Virus record (IMG/VR): IMGVR_UViG_3300017786_000008
Location: 1 to 64,000 of that record
DNA: 64,000 bases
Source: a virus
Strand: one strand, 5' to 3'
Of the stretch, positions 7,290-14,878 are shown one piece after another. The translations under genes and the position numbers were made by a program. The notes below the pieces were generated by a model. The model was given only the letters and a program-made list of their open reading frames with translations, had not been told where the DNA came from and ran no database searches. The stretch's first letter is position 1; the number at the start of each line of letters is the position of its first letter.

Positions 7290-7613
7290 TTAGTTGAGAC
7301 AAAAAGGTGGGAACCCTTCTTTTATATGTACGAATACTTTTTCAATCTCTTGTTGTCTTTTAATAAACTGTTTAATGTCTAATTCTTTTTCAACATCTTT
7401 TAAAGCTAAATCTGTTACTATCTCTAACATTTCCGTACCACTTAACATAGGGTCACCATTCTTTTCATTATTAATGGTCGCTTGTTCAGCGACCATTTTA
7501 AAAAATTCTTCCATATCTACTTGTGTATGTCCAAACATATCCTCCCTAGCCTCTTTATCGTTTTCAAAAAAGTCTCTTAGTTTTTTTAAGTAGATATGTA
7601 TATTAACCTCCAT
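7290..7613 (-). CDS. Hypothetical acidic protein, 107 aa
   Basis: A mostly helical acidic protein (EVNIHIYLKKLRDFFENDKE ...) with a FGHTQVDMEEFF segment. A Met two codons upstream (7619) is possible, but the TATTTAT box overlaps that codon, so the ATG at 7613 is preferred. It ends EGFPPFCLN. No family is recognised. Confidence 0.65.
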   Translation of the reverse strand: MEVNIHIYLKKLRDFFENDKEAREDMFGHTQVDMEEFFKMVAEQATINNEKNGDPMLSGTEMLEIVTDLALKDVEKELDIKQFIKRQQEIEKVFVHIKEGFPPFCLN

Positions 7614-7617
7614 ATAC

Positions 7618-7624
7618 ATAAATA
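7618..7624 (-). promoter_or_regulatory. Candidate promoter box TATTTAT
   Basis: In gene direction AATATTTATGTAT precedes the ATG at 7613. The box covers the alternative upstream ATG at 7619, which argues against that start. Confidence 0.4.
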
Positions 7625-7909
7625 TTATGACAAATTATATTTTTTAATTAACCTCTTATCTACAGTAGTTGTTTTATCTTCTTTTTTAAGGATATCATAT
7701 ATTTTTTGTGCTGCTAGTTTGATGTCCTTTATCCCATCTTCTATCTTGGTTTTATTTTTGTAAATCATAACTTCTACATTACCTGGAGTTTTTACTATGT
7801 TACCACCTATTCTTTTAGAAGTTTCTTTAGTGATTTTTTGTCTAACTTCATAATTCACCATTTTACAGATATGGTGACCTCTTTTTTCCATTGTTGTACT
7901 TCCACCCAT
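7625..7909 (-). CDS. Hypothetical basic protein, 94 aa
   Basis: A small basic protein with RGHHICKMVNYEVRQK near the N-terminus, GNVEVMIYKNKTKIEDGIKD in the middle and a lysine-rich C-terminus. A Met at residue 7 is an alternative start. It could bind nucleic acid given its charge, but no known fold is recognised. Confidence 0.6.
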   Translation of the reverse strand: MGGSTTMEKRGHHICKMVNYEVRQKITKETSKRIGGNIVKTPGNVEVMIYKNKTKIEDGIKDIKLAAQKIYDILKKEDKTTTVDKRLIKKYNLS

Positions 7910-7922
7910 TTTATTCTATTTT

Positions 7923-8171
7923 TTAAAAATTAATACTCATCCATTTTAAATTACCACTAAAGGTAATTCTCTCATCAACCATACTATACTGATAGACACT
8001 TTTTAGATTTTCTGCTTCTTTTAATTTACCAAAAAATTTTAAATCACTATATCCAAAATTATTTTTTATAAATAAATCTAATTCTTTCCCTCCTAAGATA
8101 AGGTGAACGTGTCTAACAACCCAGTCTTGGAAATCATATGTATCCCAGTTTGATTTTTCTTTTGTTTCCAT
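7923..8171 (-). CDS. Hypothetical protein, 82 aa
   Basis: A small protein beginning METKEKSNWDTYDFQDWVVR, with ILGGKELDLFIKNNFGYSDL in the middle. A TATATTTG box ends 4 bases before its ATG, so it probably starts a transcript with little or no leader. The family is unknown. Confidence 0.65.
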   Translation of the reverse strand: METKEKSNWDTYDFQDWVVRHVHLILGGKELDLFIKNNFGYSDLKFFGKLKEAENLKSVYQYSMVDERITFSGNLKWMSINF

Positions 8172-8175
8172 AGTA

Positions 8176-8183
8176 CAAATATA
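8176..8183 (-). promoter_or_regulatory. Candidate promoter box TATATTTG
   Basis: TATATTTG in gene direction, 4 bases before the ATG at 8171, with the same spacing as at 1434-1441. It fits the Bacteroidota minus-7 consensus, and the short distance suggests a leaderless message. Confidence 0.42.
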
Positions 8184-8207
8184 CGACTTTTTTACTATTT
8201 TATTGTG

Positions 8208-8768
8208 TTATTTAGGAAAAACTTTTATCTCTTTTGTTGCACTTACTAATTCCCCCCATACACTATCTTCTTTATATCTAGTTGCTCTAACTTTATGATT
8301 ATCAATATAGTGATATGCAGTAACATCTTCATGAATTCTTGGTTTACCGAAGATTATATGATGCCATCTTACTTCGTTATCTCTTAACCATTGTTCGGTA
8401 ATTTCTCTATGTTCTTCTTTTCTAGATGTAAAAAACGTAATTATATTTCCTTCTTCATACCATTTATTAATTGTTTCTATTGCATTATGATGTGGTTTCG
8501 CGTCTGACATTCTATCAAACTGTTCATTAGGTATATCCTCACATAACGTACCATCTATATCCAAAACATAGTTAGTTTTATTAACTTGTTTTCTAATTTG
8601 TCTATAACCAACCATTTTTTTCTCCAAATACTCCCCAATATCGTATCGGTATTCCCCACATGAGGAATAAAGACATTTTTTTTGAATAACTGTTTTATTG
8701 TCTTCGGTTATGTAAACTTCAGTTATACTATTTGCGTAATGTTGTGTGTAAATTAATATTTCTTCCAT
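8208..8768 (-). CDS. HAD-superfamily phosphatase-like protein
   Basis: A 186-aa protein. The first 65 residues are an unassigned extension. Residues 66-165 carry HAD motifs: VLDIDGTL (68-75) with both aspartates, TSR (114-116) as motif II, a lysine in FGKPR (140-144) as motif III and YIDNH (154-158) as a motif IV-like acid. The cap between motifs I and II is short, as in small-molecule or polynucleotide phosphatases such as PseT-like enzymes. It probably hydrolyses a phosphate monoester; the substrate is unknown. It ends one base before the next gene of the same operon begins. Confidence 0.8.
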   Translation of the reverse strand: MEEILIYTQHYANSITEVYITEDNKTVIQKKCLYSSCGEYRYDIGEYLEKKMVGYRQIRKQVNKTNYVLDIDGTLCEDIPNEQFDRMSDAKPHHNAIETINKWYEEGNIITFFTSRKEEHREITEQWLRDNEVRWHHIIFGKPRIHEDVTAYHYIDNHKVRATRYKEDSVWGELVSATKEIKVFPK

Positions 8769-8769
8769 T

Positions 8770-8964
8770 TTATTTATTTTTATCTATTTTTTTAATTATT
8801 GTTTTTTCCATTGATATAATCACCTTTTCTAGTTTTAGTATTTGTTTTTCTAGGTGAATTATTTGTTCTCTTTTTTCTCTTCCTAGTTTTGCTTCCCAGA
8901 TTAACCACCCAAAAGCTACTACTTCTAAAATGAATAATGCTATTAATAATGTGGTTTGTGTCAT
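8770..8964 (-). CDS. Small membrane-anchored coiled-coil protein, 64 aa
   Basis: One hydrophobic N-terminal helix (residues 5-23, TLLIALFILEVVAFGWLIW) is followed by a charged helix with regularly spaced hydrophobics (IIHLEKQILKLEKVIISMEK) that looks like a coiled coil. This N-in anchor plus coil layout resembles inner-membrane spanin subunits, but it is too generic for a firm call. It is packed between the HAD and DUF4338-like genes. Confidence 0.65.
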   Translation of the reverse strand: MTQTTLLIALFILEVVAFGWLIWEAKLGREKREQIIHLEKQILKLEKVIISMEKTIIKKIDKNK

Positions 8965-8965
8965 A

Positions 8966-10141
8966 TTATCTACCTACTTCTTTGATGTATTTCTTCTGTG
9001 TTTCTTCCCAAGATAAATCAATCACATCCCAATAAAATAGTTGTTCTGGTTTAATTCTATCTTGTTCATACATATTTTTATATCTTCTTATTGCTTTTTT
9101 CTTCCACCACTTATCTGTGTATGGAATATCATCTTGGAATTTTTTCTTTATTTTTAAGTCTTTTTCTTCTATCTCTCCTCGTAAGAACTCACAACCATTA
9201 TCGTACATCATTGCAAGATAGACCCCTCTCTTAAACCCGTGGTCATAATCCGAACCCTTTATACCACAATGTTTAAAAACTTTGTTAAGGATGTTCTGTT
9301 TAGGTCCTGTAGCACTTATAGCCTTTTTATGTTCTTCTGGGTGGTTATCTTTTAACCATTTGTTCCAAGGTAGGTATGCACTGTCATCTGGTTTTAATCT
9401 AACCTTACCAGATGTTTCACCCATTGTTTTAAAATGTGGCATCCCATTGTACATTGAATTTATTCCGTACAAAGACGTTGTCCCTACAGCGATTAGTTTA
9501 TCACCGTATTTTTCTTCCCAAGCATCTCTAATTGTTTTACAGGTTGTTAATGCGGCTACTAATTTACCCATTAACATATTATACCCCCCTGGTTGAGTCG
9601 AGCATATTGTAGTAGCTATCGCGGTATTGTTTAGTTTGTGTTGGTCAAATTTGTTTGTTTTATCCCACCCTATGTAGGCATCTCTAACTTTAATACTAGT
9701 AACATCAGACCCCAAACAAATCAAACCAAGGACTTTGTTAGTTTTCCTATCTCTTACCCAGAATTTCATATTACGTCCAGGATTTGCAACCCATTCCATT
9801 GTATGGATGAGCTTACGGTGGTTTACCCATTCGGTAACACCTTTTCCTGGTGTTGCCATTTCAACGTAAGGCTCTAAATCTTCAATTTGTTTTATAGTGT
9901 GGTTTAAGTCATCTAAATCTGATGGCACCCATAGATTTGTTCGGTAATTATATAATTTATTTTTTACCTTGGCCATTTTACCACCTTTATTCATTTCTTG
10001 CCACTTTTTATAAAGTGTTTGTTCTTCTACCGACATTTCTTTAAGCATGTCTAGATTATCTATAAGATTTTGTTTATTACCCTCAAAATCAAAAATGTCT
10101 TCTTCTTCTATAATATCAAATATTGTTGTTTGTTCTCCCAT
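8966..10141 (-). CDS. DUF4338 / DruA-like protein
   Basis: A 391-aa soluble protein. Residues about 110-250 read like the DUF4338 family, which includes DruA of the Druantia defence system: VLGLICLGSD (137-146), KVRDAYIGWDK (151-161), NNTAIATTIC, MGKLVAALTT, DAWEEKYGDKLIAVGTTS (206-223) and a GMPHF..MGETSGK segment (233-246). The C-terminal 130 residues are basic and probably bind nucleic acid or the core domain. DUF4338 proteins also occur in phages, where their role is unclear. A competing view is a phage-specific relative with a replication or DNA-processing role. The match is by remembered motif order only. Confidence 0.6.
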   Translation of the reverse strand: MGEQTTIFDIIEEEDIFDFEGNKQNLIDNLDMLKEMSVEEQTLYKKWQEMNKGGKMAKVKNKLYNYRTNLWVPSDLDDLNHTIKQIEDLEPYVEMATPGKGVTEWVNHRKLIHTMEWVANPGRNMKFWVRDRKTNKVLGLICLGSDVTSIKVRDAYIGWDKTNKFDQHKLNNTAIATTICSTQPGGYNMLMGKLVAALTTCKTIRDAWEEKYGDKLIAVGTTSLYGINSMYNGMPHFKTMGETSGKVRLKPDDSAYLPWNKWLKDNHPEEHKKAISATGPKQNILNKVFKHCGIKGSDYDHGFKRGVYLAMMYDNGCEFLRGEIEEKDLKIKKKFQDDIPYTDKWWKKKAIRRYKNMYEQDRIKPEQLFYWDVIDLSWEETQKKYIKEVGR

Positions 10142-10201
10142 GGTAAAATAATAATATATTTTGATTAGGATTTCAAGTTTTATTTACTTGTTAAATTTTA
10201 C

Positions 10202-10208
10202 TATTTAT
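10202..10208 (+). promoter_or_regulatory. Candidate promoter box TATTTAT
   Basis: On the plus strand CTATTTATG precedes an A-rich run and the ATG at 10228. The box overlaps the possible upstream ATG at 10207, which favours the 10228 start. Confidence 0.38.
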
Positions 10209-10227
10209 GTTTAAAAAAAAAAATAAA

Positions 10228-10446
10228 ATGTCTTGTAAATCATGTAAATCAAAAAAAATAATGAATGAAGCTGGTAGGATTCAAAAAAACCTCTTAAATG
10301 CTTCTAGAACTATGGAAGAACAAGTATACGATAAAACTTTGGGTCAGGTAAGTCCTGGAGAAAGATTTAGTGTAATAGTATTTGGTTTTATACCTATGAT
10401 TATAGGTTATATATCTGTAATAAAATTTATTATATCCCTCTTATAA
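10228..10446 (+). CDS. Small cysteine-motif membrane protein, 72 aa
   Basis: Begins MSCKSCKSKKIMNEAG, with a CxxC pair, continues with a polar helix and ends with a hydrophobic segment (FSVIVFGFIPMIIGYISVI then KFIISLL) that could span the membrane. It is one of only three plus-strand genes and overlaps the 3' end of dnaJ by 17 bases tail to tail. The CKSCK pair could bind metal or form a disulfide. No family is recognised. Confidence 0.65.
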   Translation: MSCKSCKSKKIMNEAGRIQKNLLNASRTMEEQVYDKTLGQVSPGERFSVIVFGFIPMIIGYISVIKFIISLL

Positions 10447-11437
10447 AGTTTTCTGAATTATATAAATTCCTTAATACGTCTTCTTCTTGTTTAGTTAATC
10501 TTGTAGGCATTTTAATTGTTGGTTTGACCAGGATATCACCGTTTAATCCATTACTTTTTAAAAGTCCTTTGCCACCAACCTTAAATGAGGTGTTTGGTGA
10601 ACTACATGGTGGAATATTAGTATTTATATAACCACCAAAATATGGTATTTCTACAATTCTACCTAATAGTAAATCTAAAATGTTTATTTCTGGTTCATAA
10701 ATTAAGTCTCTATCCGATATTTTAAAATCGCTATGTCTAGCAATAACCACTTGTATTTGTAGGTCCCCTGGATGTCCATTTTCTATTTCTTCCCCCATAC
10801 CTCTAAAAGTATAAACTTGTCCTGTCATTAAATTTTTGGGTATTTCAAAATCTATAGTATTTTCTTTTTTATTTTTTCCAACACCACCACATTTGCCACA
10901 AGCATTTAATAATATTTTACCTTTACCACCACAGTTTGGGCATTGTACTTGTCTTATCTGTCTAAAAAAAGCATTACCAACAGCTTGTTCTAATATACCT
11001 CTACCGTGACAGTGCCCACAAGGTTTAGTTTGACCACCCCCGCCATTACAACCGTCACAATTCACATTTCTATTGTAACGTAACTTTTTTACCCTACCAA
11101 AAAATACATCATCTAAAGATACTGTTAATGGTATACTTAAATTCTTACCCCTCCTAACTTGTCTACGTTGTTGATTTTGTCTAAAAAAGTTATTAAAAAC
11201 ATCTTCCATATTTACATCCCCACCATTACTAAAAGGGTTATCTAATTTATGGTTGTAGTCTTGTCTTTTAGTTGGGTCACCTAGTGTGTCGTACGCTTCG
11301 GATATTTCTTTAAAAATATTTTCATCACCACCCTTATCTGGGTGATGTTGTTTCGATAAATTACGAAATGACTTTTTTACCTCATCTTGAGTCGCATTTC
11401 TATTTATATTTAGAGTTTTATAGTAATCTTTATTCAT
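10430..11437 (-). CDS. dnaJ: DnaJ (Hsp40) co-chaperone
   Basis: A 335-aa type I Hsp40. The J domain covers residues 4-62 with the HPD motif at 32-34, which stimulates DnaK ATPase. A short G/F-like linker follows. The zinc-binding domain has four CxxC pairs (Cys 127/130, 140/143, 166/169, 180/183) in the usual CxxCxGxG style. C-terminal substrate-binding beta domains follow (FEIPKNLMTGQVYTFRGMGE). It is slightly shorter than bacterial DnaJ (about 370 aa). It would recruit host DnaK for phage protein folding or replication complex assembly. Its ATG directly abuts the ATG of the divergent gene, so its upstream signals lie inside that gene. Confidence 0.95.
   Translation of the reverse strand: MNKDYYKTLNINRNATQDEVKKSFRNLSKQHHPDKGGDENIFKEISEAYDTLGDPTKRQDYNHKLDNPFSNGGDVNMEDVFNNFFRQNQQRRQVRRGKNLSIPLTVSLDDVFFGRVKKLRYNRNVNCDGCNGGGGQTKPCGHCHGRGILEQAVGNAFFRQIRQVQCPNCGGKGKILLNACGKCGGVGKNKKENTIDFEIPKNLMTGQVYTFRGMGEEIENGHPGDLQIQVVIARHSDFKISDRDLIYEPEINILDLLLGRIVEIPYFGGYINTNIPPCSSPNTSFKVGGKGLLKSNGLNGDILVKPTIKMPTRLTKQEEDVLRNLYNSENFIRGI
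11401..11407 (+). promoter_or_regulatory. Candidate promoter box TATTTAT inside dnaJ
   Basis: CTATTTATATTTAGAG on the plus strand, about 30 bases before the ATG at 11438, lies within the first codons of the divergent dnaJ gene. Confidence 0.35.
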
Positions 11438-12073
11438 ATGAGTTATAATCGTAATAAATACAAAATAGTTTTATTTAAAAATGGAGAAAGGAGTAAAGTC
11501 TTCTTTTCTTCAAATAGTAAAAAAAGTATTTTAAACAAATATAATAAACTTATCGGAGAAAAAAAGCCTAAATTCATAACAGAATATATTTCCCGTAAGA
11601 AAGTTATGTTTGAGTTGTCTATAATAACAACTGAGACAGCAAAAGAAAGTATCTTTGTTAAAGATGAACTCGGTAGAAATAAAAAGATTACTTTGGGTGA
11701 ATCTAGTTACAATATAATTAAATTATTACCTTACTGGAAGGAGGAGATGATTTATAACCACACAACAAAGAGTAAAATTTCTTTTAGTGATTTAGTAGAT
11801 TCTTACTTATCTTCTAAAGATTTTAAACAAGTTTTCACTTTAAACAATAAATTTATAATACAAAAAGATGAGGTATTTAATGTTTTTAGTTTAAAAACAA
11901 TTGCTGATTCTACTAGGTTATTAAGAATTATAGAACTGGAGTTCTTAGATAGTGGTAGATATGATTGTTTATTTGTTTCAGATACCAATACAGTGCAACG
12001 TAAACAACTTTATGATTTATTAGTGGGTGAGGGTTATAGTAGAGAATTTTTGAGGAAACAGTTCACTTATTAA
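11438..12073 (+). CDS. Hypothetical protein, 211 aa
   Basis: A basic alpha/beta protein. It starts MSYNRNKYKIVLFKNGERSK and contains KPKFITEYISRKKVMFELSI, a central FVKDELGRNKKITLGES region and a C-terminal YDCLFVSDTNTVQRKQLYDL segment. A composition of beta strands with basic turns suggests nucleic-acid or nucleotide binding, but no known motif is seen. It is divergent from dnaJ with no gap (CATATG) and overlaps the next convergent gene by 4 bases. It is the largest plus-strand gene of the window. Confidence 0.75.
   Translation: MSYNRNKYKIVLFKNGERSKVFFSSNSKKSILNKYNKLIGEKKPKFITEYISRKKVMFELSIITTETAKESIFVKDELGRNKKITLGESSYNIIKLLPYWKEEMIYNHTTKSKISFSDLVDSYLSSKDFKQVFTLNNKFIIQKDEVFNVFSLKTIADSTRLLRIIELEFLDSGRYDCLFVSDTNTVQRKQLYDLLVGEGYSREFLRKQFTY
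11454..11460 (-). promoter_or_regulatory. Candidate promoter box TATTTAT for dnaJ
   Basis: In minus-strand direction GTATTTATTACG lies 16 bases before the dnaJ ATG, inside the N-terminal codons of the divergent plus-strand gene. Confidence 0.38.
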
Positions 12074-12303
12074 TCTCTATTAAATATAAACTCTGTCCTA
12101 CCTATTGTTAGAGATATAGTTGGTTGTTCTCTATTTATACGCATTTTAACAAAATCTTCTATTTCTTTAATTATTTCTAAGTAATTTTTTGAATTTGTAG
12201 ATAGTGTGACTTTTGAAGAGGTAAATAAATTTTCTTTTTCTAGTTTTTCAGCTATGGTAGCACATTCACCTAAATACCTAAAAACTTTTTGATTTTCTTC
12301 CAT
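12070..12303 (-). CDS. Hypothetical protein, 77 aa
   Basis: A small alpha/beta protein (MEENQKVFRYLGECATIAEK ...) with a NLFTSSKVTLSTNSKNYLEI middle and an EQPTISLTIGRTEFIFN end that looks like a beta hairpin. It overlaps the tail of the plus-strand gene by 4 bases and the upstream gene by 34 bases. The family is unknown. Confidence 0.65.
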   Translation of the reverse strand: MEENQKVFRYLGECATIAEKLEKENLFTSSKVTLSTNSKNYLEIIKEIEDFVKMRINREQPTISLTIGRTEFIFNRD

Positions 12304-12458
12304 ATTCCATTTTGTTTTTTAGGTTTAGGGGTGGGGATAATTCCTTTTACGCCTTCTTTTTTTATTTGGTTGATTATTTTATTCTTGTGGTAAAGTATTT
12401 CCTTCTGGTCCTTCTCCATTTCCTTCTTTAACCAACGGCTCAATTTTTGTTCCTCCAT
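12270..12458 (-). CDS. Small basic protein, 62 aa
   Basis: A lysine-rich peptide that ends with a typical small-protein tail: IIPTPKPKKQNGIWKKIKKFLGI split by a Pro-Lys linker into a body and an amphipathic basic helix. It overlaps the upstream gene by 80 bases if the first ATG (12458) is used, or 41 bases from the Met at residue 14 (12419). The C-terminal helix could contact membrane or DNA. The overlap lowers confidence, although its 3' end links naturally to the next gene. Confidence 0.5.
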   Translation of the reverse strand: MEEQKLSRWLKKEMEKDQKEILYHKNKIINQIKKEGVKGIIPTPKPKKQNGIWKKIKKFLGI

Positions 12459-12846
12459 TTAAATTTAACATACTTGTTTTAAAATTTATATCTAGATTTC
12501 TCAAAGAATTTATATCATTTTCATGAAAAACTTTTTCTAACTCCACCATTTTTTGTTGGAGTAGTAGTTGTTTTTCTTCTCTTTCTTTGTTCCATTTTAT
12601 CACAGCTAAAACTTCTTCCTCTAATATTTCACTTTCTTGTTTATCAAAAGAAGAAAAAAATGAAATTATTTTTTGTGTTTTACTTTTACTACCTTCTTGT
12701 AGTTGTATTTTATTTCCTCTACTACCTACTATTTCTTTTATTTTCCATTCTGTAGGTAACTTTAAGTCCACCACTAGTAGACCTTCATGTAATCTAAGAC
12801 TATTAAAGTACCCACCTAATTTTGATATTTGTTCGTATAAAGTCAT
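12379..12846 (-). CDS. Hypothetical coiled-coil protein, 155 aa
   Basis: The N-terminal part is beta-rich (RLHEGLLVVDLKLPTEW; EIVGSRGNKIQLQEG). Residues 65-115 form a long charged helix (QESEILEEEVLAVIKWNKER and onwards) likely to be a coiled coil. The C-terminus is loose and glycine/proline-containing. It abuts the next upstream gene. It could be an assembly or scaffold-like protein by composition, but there is no direct evidence. Confidence 0.65.
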   Translation of the reverse strand: MTLYEQISKLGGYFNSLRLHEGLLVVDLKLPTEWKIKEIVGSRGNKIQLQEGSKSKTQKIISFFSSFDKQESEILEEEVLAVIKWNKEREEKQLLLQQKMVELEKVFHENDINSLRNLDINFKTSMLNLNGGTKIEPLVKEGNGEGPEGNTLPQE

Positions 12847-13026
12847 TTAATGTATAATGAATGTTAATGAATAGGATACACAAATACCCAATAATAGTAA
12901 TTCTACATAGTTTATTTTGTAGGGTGACGGTTCAGCTGAAAATAATTTAGTAACAACTAAAAAAATATTTCTCCCAATTACCAATAGAGAAAATATAAAC
13001 ATTAAAGTATAAATCCAACTATTCAT
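12847..13026 (-). CDS. Small membrane protein, 59 aa
   Basis: An open frame from the ATG at 13026 to the TAA ending at 12847. It encodes MNSWIYTLMFIFSLLVIGRN, a short polar linker (SAEPSPYKINY) and a second hydrophobic stretch (VELLLLGICVSYSLTFII). Two transmembrane helices in 59 residues resemble small holins or membrane modulators. The gene exactly fills the space between its neighbours, which supports it being real. The function is unproven. Confidence 0.6.
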   Translation of the reverse strand: MNSWIYTLMFIFSLLVIGRNIFLVVTKLFSAEPSPYKINYVELLLLGICVSYSLTFIIH

Positions 13027-13200
13027 TTATTTTTTACTTTCTTCTAATATTTCTTTTCTTAAAGTTTGTAGTACCGCTTTTAGTTCTTGTGCAGATTTTC
13101 TAGCTCTGATTCCAGCACTTTTATTTTTTTTGTCAAAAAATTTTTCAGCATCTACTTTAATAGATGTTACTAATGTTTCTAATTGTGTTAATGTTTCCAT
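13027..13200 (-). CDS. Histone H1-like (Hc1-type) DNA-binding protein, 57 aa
   Basis: An open frame from the ATG at 13200 to the TAA at 13027 encoding a short helical protein. It starts METLTQLETLVTSIKVDAEK and then has the hallmark stretch FFDKKNKSAGIRARKSAQEL, followed by KAVLQTLRKEILEESKK. The pattern x-KGNKAAG-x-R-x-RK-x-x-x-EL is typical of the small histone H1-like proteins of Bacteroidota. It probably binds DNA non-specifically and compacts it, or modulates transcription. Its presence supports a Bacteroidota host. The start lies one base from the upstream gene end. Confidence 0.7.
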   Translation of the reverse strand: METLTQLETLVTSIKVDAEKFFDKKNKSAGIRARKSAQELKAVLQTLRKEILEESKK

Positions 13201-13201
13201 A

Positions 13202-13417
13202 TTAATTTTTTTTATTTTCTTCTTTTTCTTTATTTATGTACGACTCCCAAGTTAATATTGTATTACTAACTTGTGTTAGTTTATTTAATAGTTCTATTGA
13301 TTTGTCAACTATTTTTTCAGTAGAAAGTTCAGTATTGTTTAAAACTCTCTCCAAATCATTTTCTAATTTTTGTTTTTCAATAATTAACTCATTACTAATT
13401 ATATTAAGTATTCTCAT
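13202..13417 (-). CDS. Small coiled-coil protein, 71 aa
   Basis: An almost fully helical protein (MRILNIISNELIIEKQKLEN ...) with heptad-like leucine/isoleucine spacing and a lysine/glutamate-rich end. It lies directly upstream of the H1-like gene. The family is unknown; it may act as an oligomerisation or adaptor factor. Confidence 0.6.
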   Translation of the reverse strand: MRILNIISNELIIEKQKLENDLERVLNNTELSTEKIVDKSIELLNKLTQVSNTILTWESYINKEKEENKKN

Positions 13418-13434
13418 ATTTTAATTTTAAAAAA

Positions 13435-13908
13435 TTATTTATTAACAGTCAAGTTATTTTCTAATATCTTATAAATTTCTGCTAACATATCTAATTCAGA
13501 CTCTGTTTTTAATTTATATAGTTGGAATAGTTCTTCTAAAAATTTTTTTAATTTGGGTATTTTCTCATCTATTTCATTATTATAAAACCCTTCGTAGAAG
13601 AAGTTATAGAAATAGTTGTAATGTTCCCCTTTATATTTAAAGTTAATATTTTCTTTTTTAAAATTTTCTAATGTTTTATTCCAACACCATAAAAAATGTC
13701 CTTCTTGTTGTTCTTCATTTTTTATTACGTCTTTTCCCAAATATGTTTCTTCTATAAGGTAGAATAAAGATATTATTAAGTCAAAGAATAATTCTGTTTT
13801 TTCTGTATTAATATTATTGACCTTAACCCATATGCGTGTTTCTTCAGGACTAATAGTCTTAGTCACATAATTTAAAAATTCTTCAGGTAATAATCTTCTT
13901 CTTTCCAT
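13435..13908 (-). CDS. Hypothetical acidic protein, 157 aa
   Basis: A helical, aromatic-rich acidic protein. It starts MERRRLLPEEFLNYVTKTIS and contains EQQEGHFLWCWNKTLENFKK and an aromatic stretch NYFYNFFYEGFYNNE. The end is a long charged helix. A box-like TCTTTATAATAA sequence lies before the ATG in gene direction, a weak version of the common promoter box. I do not recognise the family. Confidence 0.7.
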   Translation of the reverse strand: MERRRLLPEEFLNYVTKTISPEETRIWVKVNNINTEKTELFFDLIISLFYLIEETYLGKDVIKNEEQQEGHFLWCWNKTLENFKKENINFKYKGEHYNYFYNFFYEGFYNNEIDEKIPKLKKFLEELFQLYKLKTESELDMLAEIYKILENNLTVNK

Positions 13909-13957
13909 ATCTTTTGTTATTATAAAGATAGGTATAGAGATTGGTTGGTAAATAGAT

Positions 13958-14878
13958 TTATTGTGTCTTTTTATTATATGCCCACAATTTTTTCATTTCT
14001 TCTATATCCGAGCCTACACCTTCCTTTACTTGTTTTACTTTTTGTACATCTGGTGTGTAACCTCTTAAATTTGTCATTGAAGCTTTTTCATCAGCTATTT
14101 TTTTCTTTCTTCTTTCTGATGATTTTATCATTTTTTCACCTAGGTCACTTGGTACTACGTTACCTAACGCGTTCCCATCCTTATCGGTTTGTGCATTTCC
14201 TGTTTCAGATGAACCTTCTAAATAATCTACTAATTTTTCCATATTTAAATTATTAATGTCAAAGTCTATCAATCCTGGGTGTCCAAAATCTTCAATAAAT
14301 TCATCAGACTCTTCATTATTTCTGTAGTACTGAAATTGTCCGTCAGCGTTAGTTTTTGAATTTTCCTGGTGTGGGAAATCTGGACTTTCACTACCTTCAA
14401 AAGTTTCGTACTCTTTAAATTTCTTTTTAGTATCTTTCATAGCTGTGTCATTTTGATTTTTAGATTTTTTAACAGCTTTTTCATAAGCATCGTACCCAGG
14501 TACTTTACTAGCTTCGGATATATTATTTAATTTTTTATTTATTAATTTTTTAATCACACTCTTAGTTCCCTCTTCTATTTTTAATTCTTTTTTTGCACTA
14601 TTTTTATTTTCATCTTTTAGTACATCTTTTACCATGTTATCTATTGTATTCTCCAATACCATTTTTTCTGCCATTTCATCAGCAACAGCTTTTAAAGATT
14701 CTTCTATAACATCAGATTTTCTCCATTCTTTTCTATCTTCTTCTATTTCAGCTGGTTTCATTTCCACACCTTTATTATCTCTAGCTAGTGAATGGTTTTC
14801 ACCAATTCTTTTCACTGCTTTTTCTATGATTTTATTTAAATCCGGACTTGAAGCTAATACTGTATTTTTAATTGACAT
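13958..14878 (-). CDS. Hypothetical charged protein, 306 aa (possible scaffold or virion-associated)
   Basis: A highly charged, low-complexity protein: an N-terminal helix (SPDLNKIIEKAVKRIG), long lysine/glutamate-rich helices, an acidic centre (EDFGHPGLIDFDINNLNMEK) and a C-terminal part containing SMTNLRGYTPDVQKVKQVKE. It has few cysteines and no membrane segments. Its composition would fit a prohead scaffold or internal head protein, but no homologue is recognised. It is the first gene after a TATTTAT box and follows the next upstream gene by 26 bases. Confidence 0.7.
   Translation of the reverse strand: MSIKNTVLASSPDLNKIIEKAVKRIGENHSLARDNKGVEMKPAEIEEDRKEWRKSDVIEESLKAVADEMAEKMVLENTIDNMVKDVLKDENKNSAKKELKIEEGTKSVIKKLINKKLNNISEASKVPGYDAYEKAVKKSKNQNDTAMKDTKKKFKEYETFEGSESPDFPHQENSKTNADGQFQYYRNNEESDEFIEDFGHPGLIDFDINNLNMEKLVDYLEGSSETGNAQTDKDGNALGNVVPSDLGEKMIKSSERRKKKIADEKASMTNLRGYTPDVQKVKQVKEGVGSDIEEMKKLWAYNKKTQ

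Noticed and set aside
12270-12846. Frameshifted single gene made of the 62-aa and 155-aa frames
   Set aside because: Both frames have their own plausible starts and ends; overlap fits the packed style of the genome, and no shared domain spans them.
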